DNA of 64,000 bases from Suilimivivens sp963618065 (lineage in GTDB: Bacteria > Bacillota > Clostridia > Lachnospirales > Lachnospiraceae). The stretch's first letter is position 1; each line of letters opens with the position of its first letter. Shown piece by piece: positions 45,270-53,310 of the stretch. A program made the translations under genes and the position numbers. The stretch is taken from positions 52,348 to 116,347 of the forward strand of contig CAVERH010000003.1 of the NCBI GenBank assembly GCA_963618065.1, written 5' to 3'. The notes beneath the pieces are model-generated. The model ran no database searches. It saw only the letters and a list, made by a program, of their open reading frames with translations, and was not told where the DNA came from.

Positions 45270-46486
45270 TACTCAATCTCATACATGAAAAAGCTTCCCG
45301 TCCGTTCCCGGGAAATAAAGGTATAGGTCTGTTCCCCTACCTTGTAGCTATGAAGATAAAGTGTGGTATTTTTCTCATAGCTGTTTACGATATTTACCTC
45401 ATCAAAAACGGTATTCGAATCCATACCGGTATCAATATCCATAGCCTTTCCCTGTTTCTGCAGCCAGCTTATTCCAACTGCTTCAAGGAACGTCATATAG
45501 CTGTTTCCTTCATATTCCGGCTTGCCCAAGGCCTCGGTAAGCCCCTCAATCGTATCAATCTTTTTATGTCCATAGCCAAAGCTTGATTCCCCGACACACA
45601 GGACATCGGACTTCATCGTCGATTCCATGCTGCCTGAGGTATCCTTTGAATAATAAATCACATCAATATCGGAAAGAATCACTGCATTCTCGGTTGCTTC
45701 CGCACTCTGATAGATCAGCTGTGTCCCGGTATATAAAGCCCCGATATCCTCTGCGGTCTTCTTAAGAAGCTGTGTATAAACGATATCGTCCAGATGAAAA
45801 TTCCCTGTAAACACCGGATTATCGGCAGCACTGTAATAAATGCCCTCGCCCTCTCTCATTCCGTCTGCAAAGGCTCCCTCATACAGCCTCGAGCCACTTT
45901 CGCGGTACTGGACTCCGGTTCCTTCATAAAGGTTATCCTTGAATTGTCCACTGTATTTCATCTGTCCGGAAGAATAATAAAGAACTCCGGTTCCGTTATA
46001 TTTGCTTTCAGAGAACTCACCATCATAGATCAGGGTGCCTTCCCTGTCATAAAGCTTCCCTTCTCCACTGGCATAGCCCTTGCTGACTTCACCTTCATAT
46101 GCAATGTATCCGTCTTTTGCCTTGATCCGGACATTCCCGCTTACAAACCGTAAGGGAATGGAGGCATAGCTGTATACTGTCGTTGTGGCTTCACCCTCGC
46201 TGCTTTTCCGGAACGGCATTTCTACAGAAAGATAAAAAATACAGACAAAACCGGCTATAATCAGCAGCAGATTAACAAGACGCCGGCTGAACATCCAGCC
46301 GAATATTGTGTAATAATCCTTTTTATGCTTGGGTTTGACATCCAGCATTCTGTTGAATATCGATCGGATCTTAATGATCAGCTGCTGGAACACATAAGCC
46401 GGAGAAGATAATCTCTGAAACTTCGTCTGCAGCAGTATGAACCGTGTCGATATCGCCGTTATCAGGGTATTCCAAATCTGCTTCAT
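45269..46486 (-). CDS. MORN-repeat membrane protein, 405 aa
   Basis: A cytoplasmic basic N-terminus of ~70 residues, one membrane helix (about 71-90, LVNLLLIIAGFVCIFYLSVE), then five MORN-like repeats of 24 residues (about 126-245), each of the form YEGEFxxGxxxGxGxxYxxxG. A mixed domain of ~160 residues ends the protein. MORN repeats bind membranes or partner proteins. The repeats are predicted outside the cell. AAGGAG precedes the ATG at 46486. The stop overlaps the TolC-like start (TAATG), so they are probably made in fixed ratio. A structural or anchoring role in the envelope module is inferred. Confidence 0.8.
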   Translation of the reverse strand: MKQIWNTLITAISTRFILLQTKFQRLSSPAYVFQQLIIKIRSIFNRMLDVKPKHKKDYYTIFGWMFSRRLVNLLLIIAGFVCIFYLSVEMPFRKSSEGEATTTVYSYASIPLRFVSGNVRIKAKDGYIAYEGEVSKGYASGEGKLYDREGTLIYDGEFSESKYNGTGVLYYSSGQMKYSGQFKDNLYEGTGVQYRESGSRLYEGAFADGMREGEGIYYSAADNPVFTGNFHLDDIVYTQLLKKTAEDIGALYTGTQLIYQSAEATENAVILSDIDVIYYSKDTSGSMESTMKSDVLCVGESSFGYGHKKIDTIEGLTEALGKPEYEGNSYMTFLEAVGISWLQKQGKAMDIDTGMDSNTVFDEVNIVNSYEKNTTLYLHSYKVGEQTYTFISRERTGSFFMYEIE

Positions 46487-46499
46487 ATCTTATCGCTCC

Positions 46500-48200
46500 T
46501 TATTTCTGCGAAAACAATGCAAAGGACTGGTTATCCGTATCCTCATTATTCAGGCTGTTCTCGCACAAAAACAGGTACCACTTCGCCACTTCATCCGTCG
46601 GACAGCACCGTAAAATCTCCGAAAACAGATTTCTGGCAAGATAAAAATCACTCTTATAGAAGAATCCCAAAGCCTTTTTAAACTTCGGCATCAGCTCCAG
46701 ACGTCTCTGACGCTCGTCTGCCGAATGGGCATCCAGAATTTCATAAAGCTTAAAGCTGTATCCGTCACTTTCAATATAACCGATGTATCTGCTGAGCACT
46801 TCTTTTCCGATCACCTCATGCACATAATCGGTCACCACCATCCGTACTCCCATCGTCCGAAGATCATCGACATAACGATCCAGTGCCTTCATCTCATTGG
46901 AGTGAATATAGGTAAATGCCTGTTCCTCATCTCCGGCCACTCCATATACGAATTTCATATGATGAAGCAGAATAAATGCTTCTCCCACTGTATCATCCGT
47001 AATTTCTCTGGTGACCAGCTTAATACCAAAATCAAGAGCCTTTCTCGTTTCCTCATGAAACATCAGCTTAACAGTACTTAAATCACTGCTTCCTGATATG
47101 ATCACTCCGTCATATTCCTTTCTCACCTCTCCGAGATGGGCATAGTTCTTCACCATAAGACGCAGATATTCACTCTCCGGAAGATTCTCCTCCCCGGCAA
47201 AGGACACAAAGGCAAGAGAAGCCTCGGTTGTTACCCGGTCCAGTGTCCCTACATCCAGAATCGTCTCCCTGTGCAGAATCTTCTCAATCTGCTTCGGTGC
47301 GAAACGGTAATAAGCCTGCAGCATTCTGTATTTGGAATAATTCATCCATTCAATATTGGAGGCAATCTGCCAAAGTCCGCCTCTTAAGGTATGCATCTCC
47401 GTGCTTTCACGAAGCAGGGAGATGCGGTTAATCTTCAGCTTCGCCCATTCCTTCCTGCCCTCAGCAACCTGCGTAACCAGACGGATCATCCTGCGGATTT
47501 CCTTTTCCTGGATGGCAACCACAACAAAGGTGAGTGCCATTCCTGCTGCCAGGAAGAAGAGGCTCAGTACGAAATATTGCAGCTTCAGATACCGGGTATA
47601 GGTGTTCAGCGGATTGGCCGTAACCTTGATGACAATGGCATAAGAGGGAGCAATTCTCGTCTTGTCTGTAACTGCGAGGAGCAGGTTACCGTCCTCCATC
47701 TGTACACAGGTTGCCATCTGGTTTTTCATAGATACCGCAATCAGATTTAATGCCGTGTCCTTATTCTCATCCCAGAACTCCTTGTCCTGCCCATCCTGAT
47801 AGCATTCAAAATAATTACCGGTGTCGTCTCTGCGGACCAGAGTCAGGTCTATGTAATCTGAGCTCCCCTCTCCGTCCGATACGGTCGGCAGGGCATCATT
47901 TACTACAGAAGCGGAGCTTTCCATCATTTCATTGCTGTTATAGGAATAGATCTCCTCATTACTTTCAAGTTCCTGCATATACGCATATACTGTCCCCAAA
48001 GAAAGCGCATACATCTGCTCATATTGCTCCTCTGCAAATTCCGAAGACTTTAGGAAGCCGTAGAGGGAGGCACCGCCGATTGACAGAACCAGAACCAGAC
48101 CGGTCAGTCCGATTCTCTGAACCGCCTGTGAACGGCTGAAAATCATTGCGATCATGATAATCAATAAAATTACAAGGCATAACAGAATCACATTGTCCAT
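46500..48200 (-). CDS. membrane receptor with degenerate class III cyclase-like domain, 566 aa
   Basis: Two N-terminal membrane helices (3-21 and 31-51), an extracytoplasmic sensor-like domain (52-207), a third membrane helix (~208-232) and a HAMP-like linker (EIRRMIRLVTQVAEGR). Next comes a domain whose layout (YRFAPKQIEKILHRETILDV, SLAFVSFAG, then FVYGVAGDEEQAFTYIHSNE and MVVTDYVHEVI) follows class III nucleotide cyclases. The metal-binding Asp residues and the GxxN substrate pattern are missing, so it should be inactive. A short TPR-like tail ends it. GAGGAAG precedes the ATG at 48200. It may sense the envelope and signal to, or anchor, the CIS. Confidence 0.6.
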   Translation of the reverse strand: MDNVILLCLVILLIIMIAMIFSRSQAVQRIGLTGLVLVLSIGGASLYGFLKSSEFAEEQYEQMYALSLGTVYAYMQELESNEEIYSYNSNEMMESSASVVNDALPTVSDGEGSSDYIDLTLVRRDDTGNYFECYQDGQDKEFWDENKDTALNLIAVSMKNQMATCVQMEDGNLLLAVTDKTRIAPSYAIVIKVTANPLNTYTRYLKLQYFVLSLFFLAAGMALTFVVVAIQEKEIRRMIRLVTQVAEGRKEWAKLKINRISLLRESTEMHTLRGGLWQIASNIEWMNYSKYRMLQAYYRFAPKQIEKILHRETILDVGTLDRVTTEASLAFVSFAGEENLPESEYLRLMVKNYAHLGEVRKEYDGVIISGSSDLSTVKLMFHEETRKALDFGIKLVTREITDDTVGEAFILLHHMKFVYGVAGDEEQAFTYIHSNEMKALDRYVDDLRTMGVRMVVTDYVHEVIGKEVLSRYIGYIESDGYSFKLYEILDAHSADERQRRLELMPKFKKALGFFYKSDFYLARNLFSEILRCCPTDEVAKWYLFLCENSLNNEDTDNQSFALFSQK

Positions 48201-48211
48201 ACAAGCTTCCT

Positions 48212-49054
48212 CTACGAAACCAAAGATTCAGTTCCGATTACTTTAAAATGATTATAAAATACTCTCAAAAACAAGACATCTCCCCAGATTGCCTTTGATA
48301 AAAAGCAGGCTACCACAAAAAACAGCAGCACCAGACAGGTGACGAGCAAAAGCCGGAACAGCCTGTTCCTGTTTTCCTGCCACCAGTACTTCACCCACTG
48401 CAGTGCGCTCATCCGTGTGCCGGCCTTCCTCGAGATCTTCAGATCACGGTACAGCTCCTGAAGACTCTGGTAATCCTCCCGAGGAATTTTTTTGGACAAC
48501 AGATGGTAACCTATGTTCCGTTTGCTGTTCTTTTCCTGTAACAGCTTTCTGGTCAGATAGGCACATTTCTCAGCACATTCCTTCTCTCCAATGCTTTCAT
48601 CAAGCCCGGACAGCTCCAGCGTATATCCAAGCTCGATATTATAGTCCTTAAGCAGATGAACCTGCTCCTGCTCCAGCACCAGATATAAGAGCGGATAAGG
48701 GAGCTTCGAAAGCATACACTGCAATACCAGATTCTCACAGATTTCCATACAGCTTCTCGCGGAAAACTGTGATGCCATGTAGAAGCCCTGAAGGCTCCTT
48801 TCCTTAACATGGGGAAAGGCGATGCAATATTGATTTTGATATTGAAAAAAATCCAGACAGCAGGCATAACCATAGGTGGATGTTTCCAGGATTCTTATGA
48901 GTTTTTTAACAATCTCATGATCCTTAATCACAAGCAGTGTATAAAAGCTGTCTCTGTCACTTCCGGCATCCCGGCAGATCAGAATATCATTCGCGCCTCC
49001 CTGCAGGACCGTCATGACGGGATGGTATGTAATTTTCTCTGATTGGTATATCAT
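48212..49054 (-). CDS. membrane-anchored pseudokinase-like protein, 280 aa
   Basis: About 230 cytoplasmic residues are followed by one membrane helix (LLLVTCLVLLFFVVACFL) and ~25 outside residues. The soluble part recalls a protein kinase fold: a strand with YTLLVIKDHEIVKKL, a hinge-like YCIAFPHVKERSLQGFY, and LLYLVLEQEQVHLLKDYNIE where the catalytic loop would be. HRD and DFG residues are absent, so no activity is expected. The architecture recalls EssB of type VII secretion, a pseudokinase with one membrane pass, but that likeness is topological only. It overlaps the preceding gene by 4 bases (ATGA). Confidence 0.5.
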   Translation of the reverse strand: MIYQSEKITYHPVMTVLQGGANDILICRDAGSDRDSFYTLLVIKDHEIVKKLIRILETSTYGYACCLDFFQYQNQYCIAFPHVKERSLQGFYMASQFSARSCMEICENLVLQCMLSKLPYPLLYLVLEQEQVHLLKDYNIELGYTLELSGLDESIGEKECAEKCAYLTRKLLQEKNSKRNIGYHLLSKKIPREDYQSLQELYRDLKISRKAGTRMSALQWVKYWWQENRNRLFRLLLVTCLVLLFFVVACFLSKAIWGDVLFLRVFYNHFKVIGTESLVS

Positions 49055-50952
49055 AGAAGTCCCTTCTTAAGATCACTGAGATCCGGTAGTTTATCGTCCG
49101 TTCCTTCCTGCTCGGGATTTTCCTCCACTGCCTCAGCTGCTGCCTTGCCTTTTCCGGAGGGATTCTCTTCTGTCAGCTTTTTCTTTACAATTGCATAAGC
49201 ATAGGTACAGATCAACGGCTTGTCTGTGCAATAGATCCGTATCTCATATACTCCTTCCTTGGAAGGTGCAGTATAAATACCCTCTGCCGAAATCTCACCG
49301 CTTCCCTGTTCCGTCAGCTCATAGGAAATGGAGCGGCTCTTCATATTATTAAACTTCACCTCGAAGTAATAGCTTTCCTTCGTTCCGATCACAACCGTAG
49401 GTGTTACCACGCTGATGGACTGTGTATTATTCACATCAATCTCATCCTTCTGTCTCTCGCTGTCATAGCGGATTGCTACCCAGCGATAAGTCAGTACCAG
49501 CATGCTCACATCCTCTTTCAACTGCAATGCAACCATAAAGCTTCCCTTGTCGTTAAACACCTTGACTGCAGTCTGTGCAGCCACCTTAAGATCTCCATGG
49601 TCAAAAAGCATCGGATCACCGTAAATCGTCGTCTTGGCATTCCTGCCAAGCATCTTGTTTTCCTCCAGGAACTCGTAGCCAACCTCCACATAAACGTTGC
49701 CAGCTCCAAGTCCATGCATGATTTCACCGGAATAACAGATATCCCCACGCTTCGCCCGGTCACCTACCGGAATTTCCACAATGCCGGTTGCAATTCTCGG
49801 AGCCTCCGGATATTCCTTTCCTGTCAGATGCTCCTGCAGCTGCTCTCCCGGCTCATGCACTCCCGAACCGAGGAATGGATATTTCTCACAGAAGCAGCTG
49901 CTGTATTCCAGGCGTTTCCATGCATCCCCGGGGGTCTCAATATATTTTCTGACCGATTCATCGACCTTCTCAATCAGATAAGCTGCCTCTGTCCGGACCA
50001 ATGTAATATCCGCGAGGCGGATCATCCCTTCATAGGCTCCCAGTGTCCGCAGCTCCAAACTCACCCTGCTGGTTTCTCTGGCTGCCAGAAGCTCCGGATT
50101 GATGTCTACAATGTTAATCTTATATGTCGTTCCAAGGGATACCGGACAATCAATCTGATTTACCTGCCCCTTCGCACTTCCGGCCTTCACCATAATGCTG
50201 GTATCCTCGTATTCCTCAGTCTGGGCCAGCATCCAGTATTCTCTGGTAAGCTTCCTGTTCTTTTCAAGCTTCAGCCCCTCCAGACTGATCCTCAGCTCCT
50301 GACTGCCGTCAAGCGTTGACAGAACCGGAGTCTGCAGCACTGCTTCATAATACAATGTGGCCTTCTCATCACTCAGCTTCTCAGCAGTCAGCTCCAGCTT
50401 CACATAATGTCCCGCACAAATGTTGGCCGGGATACGCAGGCTCACCTGATAATCCGGAGTCTCCATCAGGACACCACCGGTATAGAATTCGGTCTCCGTC
50501 TCAAATTCATCCTCCAGTGCCGTACTGTCAGTCAGGAACAGCTCATAATCATCCTCAATACGATTGTATTCGTATTCCTTTTCACTGTCCTGCCGGTTAA
50601 TGGCATATACCGGCTGTTCTTCCTTCTCCTTATAACGTACACACAGACTTGCCTGATTCGTTGTCAGGCTCTCAAAGCCCGAAATTGCAGACAGCTTCTT
50701 AACTACAGAGCTGTCTACCACAATCTCACGTCCGCTGTCATCCAGAGCTGCCCCGCTCTCAATCAACACCGACAGATCATCCAGACTGATGACATTCAGG
50801 CCGCACACAATTCCTGACCCAATCACCGCCCGGTTCACAAAACGGCGTTTATTAATCATATAGAGCTGCTCTGCCTCAAAATCAGCACTTGTCAGCATCT
50901 TCCCCTTGTAATATCTGTTCCTGCTAAAAGATAATAATTCGTTACTTTTCAC
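49051..50952 (-). CDS. CIS-associated protein, first gene of the operon, 633 aa
   Basis: The start (RNRYYKGKMLTSADFEAEQ then RRFVNRAVIGSGIVCGLNV) matches a protein found beside baseplate genes in many eCIS clusters, whose opening reads roughly PGQLLTAEDFxxEQ with a later GxGVVCGL. A long beta-rich middle follows, with Ig-like segments near the end (YYFEVKFNNMKSRSISYELT), then an acidic tail. Its role is probably peripheral to the baseplate or membrane contact. The start is a GTG at 50952 with GAGAGGGG upstream. The promoter at 51074-51116 leaves a ~115-base leader with a 27-base inverted repeat. Confidence 0.75.
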   Translation of the reverse strand: MKSNELLSFSRNRYYKGKMLTSADFEAEQLYMINKRRFVNRAVIGSGIVCGLNVISLDDLSVLIESGAALDDSGREIVVDSSVVKKLSAISGFESLTTNQASLCVRYKEKEEQPVYAINRQDSEKEYEYNRIEDDYELFLTDSTALEDEFETETEFYTGGVLMETPDYQVSLRIPANICAGHYVKLELTAEKLSDEKATLYYEAVLQTPVLSTLDGSQELRISLEGLKLEKNRKLTREYWMLAQTEEYEDTSIMVKAGSAKGQVNQIDCPVSLGTTYKINIVDINPELLAARETSRVSLELRTLGAYEGMIRLADITLVRTEAAYLIEKVDESVRKYIETPGDAWKRLEYSSCFCEKYPFLGSGVHEPGEQLQEHLTGKEYPEAPRIATGIVEIPVGDRAKRGDICYSGEIMHGLGAGNVYVEVGYEFLEENKMLGRNAKTTIYGDPMLFDHGDLKVAAQTAVKVFNDKGSFMVALQLKEDVSMLVLTYRWVAIRYDSERQKDEIDVNNTQSISVVTPTVVIGTKESYYFEVKFNNMKSRSISYELTEQGSGEISAEGIYTAPSKEGVYEIRIYCTDKPLICTYAYAIVKKKLTEENPSGKGKAAAEAVEENPEQEGTDDKLPDLSDLKKGLL

Positions 50953-50988
50953 CAGCCTGCCCCTCTCTGTTCTTTTTATTGTTTACCT

Positions 50989-51015
50989 GTAACTGTTCAG
51001 TATCCTCACAGTTAC
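50989..51015. repeat. 27-base inverted repeat (copy 2) in the operon leader
   Basis: Arms GTAACTG and CAGTTAC with a 13-base loop, differing at two loop bases from the copy at 30942-30968. It lies in the 5' leader of the whole CIS operon, between promoter and first start codon. Confidence 0.7.
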
Positions 51016-51073
51016 GATGCAAAATCCAATGTTTTATATTAACTATTAACCTATTCCGAGTGATACTGTTTTA

Positions 51074-51116
51074 ATTGTAGCACATTTCCCTGTTTTTTTT
51101 TTAAAGAGTTGTTAAA
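51074..51116 (-). promoter_or_regulatory. CIS operon promoter with TTTAACA-N4-TTTAAAA direct repeat
   Basis: Minus strand: TACAAT (51074-51079) as -10, no good -35, and two direct repeats TTTAACA (51110-51116) and TTTAAAA (51099-51105) 4 bases apart, ending 19 bases before the -10. It matches the protease unit promoter (9037-9080) in repeat sequence, spacing and distance. It begins within 5 bases of the mtaB stop codon. Confidence 0.6.
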
Positions 51117-51120
51117 GGTT

Positions 51121-52476
51121 TTATTCCGCCAGCAGAATGTCCGGTGTCAGGAATTCCCTGAGCACACCTTTTCTGATCGTTCCTGCCAGATCCTCCTGTG
51201 TTTTCATTGCAATCCGGATATATTCCCGGGTATATCCGGTCTGATAGCGCACTCCGTCAAGCCACATTTCCTCTTCAAGAAGGTATTCGGCCTCTCTGCC
51301 CAGATAAGATTCACGGAAAAGACGGCTGTTTTCTGCATGAAGCGCAAGCAGGCGATCACTTCTTATACTCTTCATTTTCTCCGGAACCTGCCCGGGCATC
51401 ACAGCCGCCGGTGTTCCCTTTCTTTTCGAATATTTGAACACATGTGTTTCATAGAGCCGGATATCCTTTAAAAATTGTACCGTCTGCTCAAACTCTTCCT
51501 CGCTCTCCTGTGGGAATCCGACAATCACATCAGTGGTTATCGCCGGCTTATCAAAGAAGCTCCGGAGAATACTGACCCTGTCGCGATACTCCTCCGTGGT
51601 ATACTTCCGGTTCATCCGCTTAAGGACTGCATCGCTGCCGCTCTGCAGGGACAGATGGAAATGTGGGCAAAGCTTCTCACAACCGGACAGCTTTTGTGTA
51701 AATTCCTCTGTAATAATCCGCGGTTCCAGTGACCCCAGGCGGATCCGCTTCACACCTTCTATCTCATTCACTGCACAGATCAGCTCACCTAATCTGCTGA
51801 ACGCAAAATCATTTCCCTTTTCCATTCCATAGGAGCTTAAGTGGATGCCCGTCAGAACCATTTCCTGATAGCCGTTCTCTGCCAGCTTCTGTACCTCCTC
51901 AAGCACCTCCTCCAGCCTGCGGTAACGGATCCTCCCTCTGGCATAGGGAATGATGCAATAGGAGCAGAACTGATTGCAGCCATCCTGCACCTTTAAAAAG
52001 GCTCGGGTATGCTCTGCCGTCTGGGAAAGCTGCATATTCTCATATTCCTGCGTACGGTTGATATCAATGATATTCCTTTCCGAGAAGGCTTCCTTTTCCT
52101 CTCTGGTAAAGGCTTCTCCCTCTTCGCTGCTTAGGCGCAGATATTCTTCAAGGATTTCTGCAAGATCCTTTTTACGGTTATTTCCGATTGCAATATCAAT
52201 ATTCAGATCCTTCAATACTTCTTCTGAGCTTGTCTGTACATAGCAGCCGACCGCAACCACGATTGCATCCGGATTCATCTTCTTTGCACGATGGATCATC
52301 TGACGGCTTTTCCGGTCTGCCATATTGGTTACAGAACAGGTATTGATAATATAAATATCTGCTTTTGTATCAAAAGGTACAACAATATAGCCGCTTTCCT
52401 GTAAATTTTGTTGCATATAGTCCATTTCATATCCATTCACCTTACAGCCCAGATTATGAAATGCTACACTTTTCAT
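51121..52476 (-). CDS. mtaB: tRNA t6A37 methylthiotransferase MtaB, 451 aa
   Basis: A radical-SAM methylthiotransferase that adds the 2-methylthio group to t6A at position 37 of ANN-reading tRNAs. The N-terminal UPF0004 domain has NLGCKVNGYEMDYM and INTCSVTNMADRKSR, the SAM cluster is CNQFCSYCIIPYARG, and a C-terminal TRAM domain follows. IHLSSYGME and the overall length fit MtaB rather than MiaB or RimO. The ATG at 52476 (MKSVAF) has GGAG 6-7 bases upstream; an ATG four codons earlier contains that site. It is divergent from the HPr-like gene. The CIS operon begins directly behind it. Confidence 0.93.
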   Translation of the reverse strand: MKSVAFHNLGCKVNGYEMDYMQQNLQESGYIVVPFDTKADIYIINTCSVTNMADRKSRQMIHRAKKMNPDAIVVAVGCYVQTSSEEVLKDLNIDIAIGNNRKKDLAEILEEYLRLSSEEGEAFTREEKEAFSERNIIDINRTQEYENMQLSQTAEHTRAFLKVQDGCNQFCSYCIIPYARGRIRYRRLEEVLEEVQKLAENGYQEMVLTGIHLSSYGMEKGNDFAFSRLGELICAVNEIEGVKRIRLGSLEPRIITEEFTQKLSGCEKLCPHFHLSLQSGSDAVLKRMNRKYTTEEYRDRVSILRSFFDKPAITTDVIVGFPQESEEEFEQTVQFLKDIRLYETHVFKYSKRKGTPAAVMPGQVPEKMKSIRSDRLLALHAENSRLFRESYLGREAEYLLEEEMWLDGVRYQTGYTREYIRIAMKTQEDLAGTIRKGVLREFLTPDILLAE

Positions 52477-52509
52477 AGTATTCTCCATTAATTTTGTCCT
52501 TTTTTAGCA

Positions 52510-52541
52510 TTGACTTTTCCAGTTTCACCCATTACTATAAT
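52510..52541 (+). promoter_or_regulatory. promoter candidate for the HPr-like gene
   Basis: TTGACT (52510-52515) and TATAAT (52536-52541) on the plus strand; the 20-base spacer is longer than ideal. On the minus strand the same stretch offers TTGTTT-N16-TATAGT for mtaB, so the two promoters may overlap. Confidence 0.4.
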
Positions 52542-52576
52542 AGCAGAAGGTATGAAAACAAGGAGGTAATTCAGAA

Positions 52577-52807
52577 ATGAAAACAGTTCAAATTTCTTTA
52601 AACTCTATTGACAAAGTAAAATCTTTTGTAAATGATATTACAAAGTTTGATTATGACTTTGACTTAGTATCCGGCAGATACGTTATCGACGCTAAGTCTA
52701 TCATGGGTATCTTCAGTCTTGATCTTTCCAGACCGATTGATCTGAACATCCATGCTGAAGAGAACGTTGATGATGTATTAGAAACCTTAAAGCCTTACAT
52801 GATCTAA
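52577..52807 (+). CDS. HPr-like protein without the active-site histidine, 76 aa
   Basis: A short protein with the HPr fold pattern: DKVKSFVNDITKFDYDFDLV, then the SGRYVIDAKSIMGIFSLDLS loop that corresponds to the Ser46 region, and a final helix VDDVLETLKPYM. The usual His15 segment is replaced by NSIDKVKSF, so it cannot carry phosphate from Enzyme I. AAGGAGGT before the ATG is a near-perfect ribosome site. A terminator follows (52847-52880). Related small HPr-like proteins are common in Lachnospiraceae; their role, perhaps regulatory binding, is not established. Confidence 0.82.
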   Translation: MKTVQISLNSIDKVKSFVNDITKFDYDFDLVSGRYVIDAKSIMGIFSLDLSRPIDLNIHAEENVDDVLETLKPYMI

Positions 52808-52846
52808 GATCCGGCTTAGGAATCTGTACTTAATATGTAGTTAAAG

Positions 52847-52880
52847 ACAAGTGCTGAATTTCGATTTGGCACTTGTTTTG
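52847..52880 (+). terminator. intrinsic terminator behind the HPr-like gene
   Basis: An 8-bp stem ACAAGTGC/GCACTTGT (52847-52854 and 52869-52876) with a 14-base loop is followed by TTTTGTGTT on the plus strand, 40 bases after the stop codon. Confidence 0.7.
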
Positions 52881-52884
52881 TGTT

Positions 52885-53066
52885 AACAGTCCAGCCATGC
52901 AGAAATGATTGTACAGAATGTCCGTGAGAGCTTGCTCACTAAGGACAGTTTGTACGATCATTTCTATAGGGCAGACGCCCGACATGAAATAAGTTGCCGG
53001 AAATTATCTATATTTTAGCCATTCTGTACAAACCGGCAACTTATGAATGGGCATGGCTAAGCTGTT
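52885..53066. other. structured intergenic element I (closing stem around two long hairpins)
   Basis: AACAG plus AGCCATGC (52885-52900) pairs with GCATGGCT plus CTGTT (53051-53066), enclosing two hairpins. One is about 30 bp and imperfect (52901-52965, tip GTGAG/CTCAC); the other has perfect 12-bp arms (52989-53000 with 53033-53044). An 11-base stretch in hairpin 1 (52910-52920) is exactly complementary to the loop of hairpin 2 (53020-53030), which allows an alternative or pseudoknotted pairing. No credible ORF. It could be a structured RNA or a miniature mobile element. Confidence 0.55.
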
Positions 53067-53083
53067 ACATTTTGCATCCCAGT

Positions 53084-53293
53084 GCCCAATATACTTGTCC
53101 TTGTTCATTCGGAGAAGCTTAGAAGTTCTTCTATTTCATACACAGACAGCAATGCCCGGACATGGATGTTCGGGCAAGACGCAATCGAACCTGGATGGTG
53201 AGTTGCGTTGTTTGCGTGCACTACCAGTTATTAAATTGAAATAGTTAGAACTTCTTAGCTTCGGAGTCCTGAATAAGGACAAGTATATTGGGC
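53084..53293. other. structured intergenic element II (long imperfect inverted repeat with inner stems)
   Basis: Outer arms of about 55 bases (53084-53139 and 53237-53293) pair nearly throughout, beginning GCCCAATATACTTGTCCTT. Inside are TGCCCG/CGGGCA (53153-53176) and ACGCAA/TTGCGT (53179-53208) stems. The right arm is followed by TTTT, so it may also end transcription between the converging HPr-like and thiI genes. A MITE or a structured RNA is possible. Confidence 0.55.
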
Positions 53294-53310
53294 TTTTATC
53301 ACAACAAATA

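Noticed and set aside
9106..51116. Type VI secretion system
   Set aside because: There is a single fused-type sheath gene, gp51-like chaperone, DUF4255 cap and Pvc15-type AAA+ ATPase, but no TssB/TssC split sheath, TssJLM complex, TssK or ClpV.
53047..53244. 65-codon plus-strand frame in the intergenic region
   Set aside because: It runs through the arm and inner stems of the inverted repeat, has no ribosome site and no protein-like composition.
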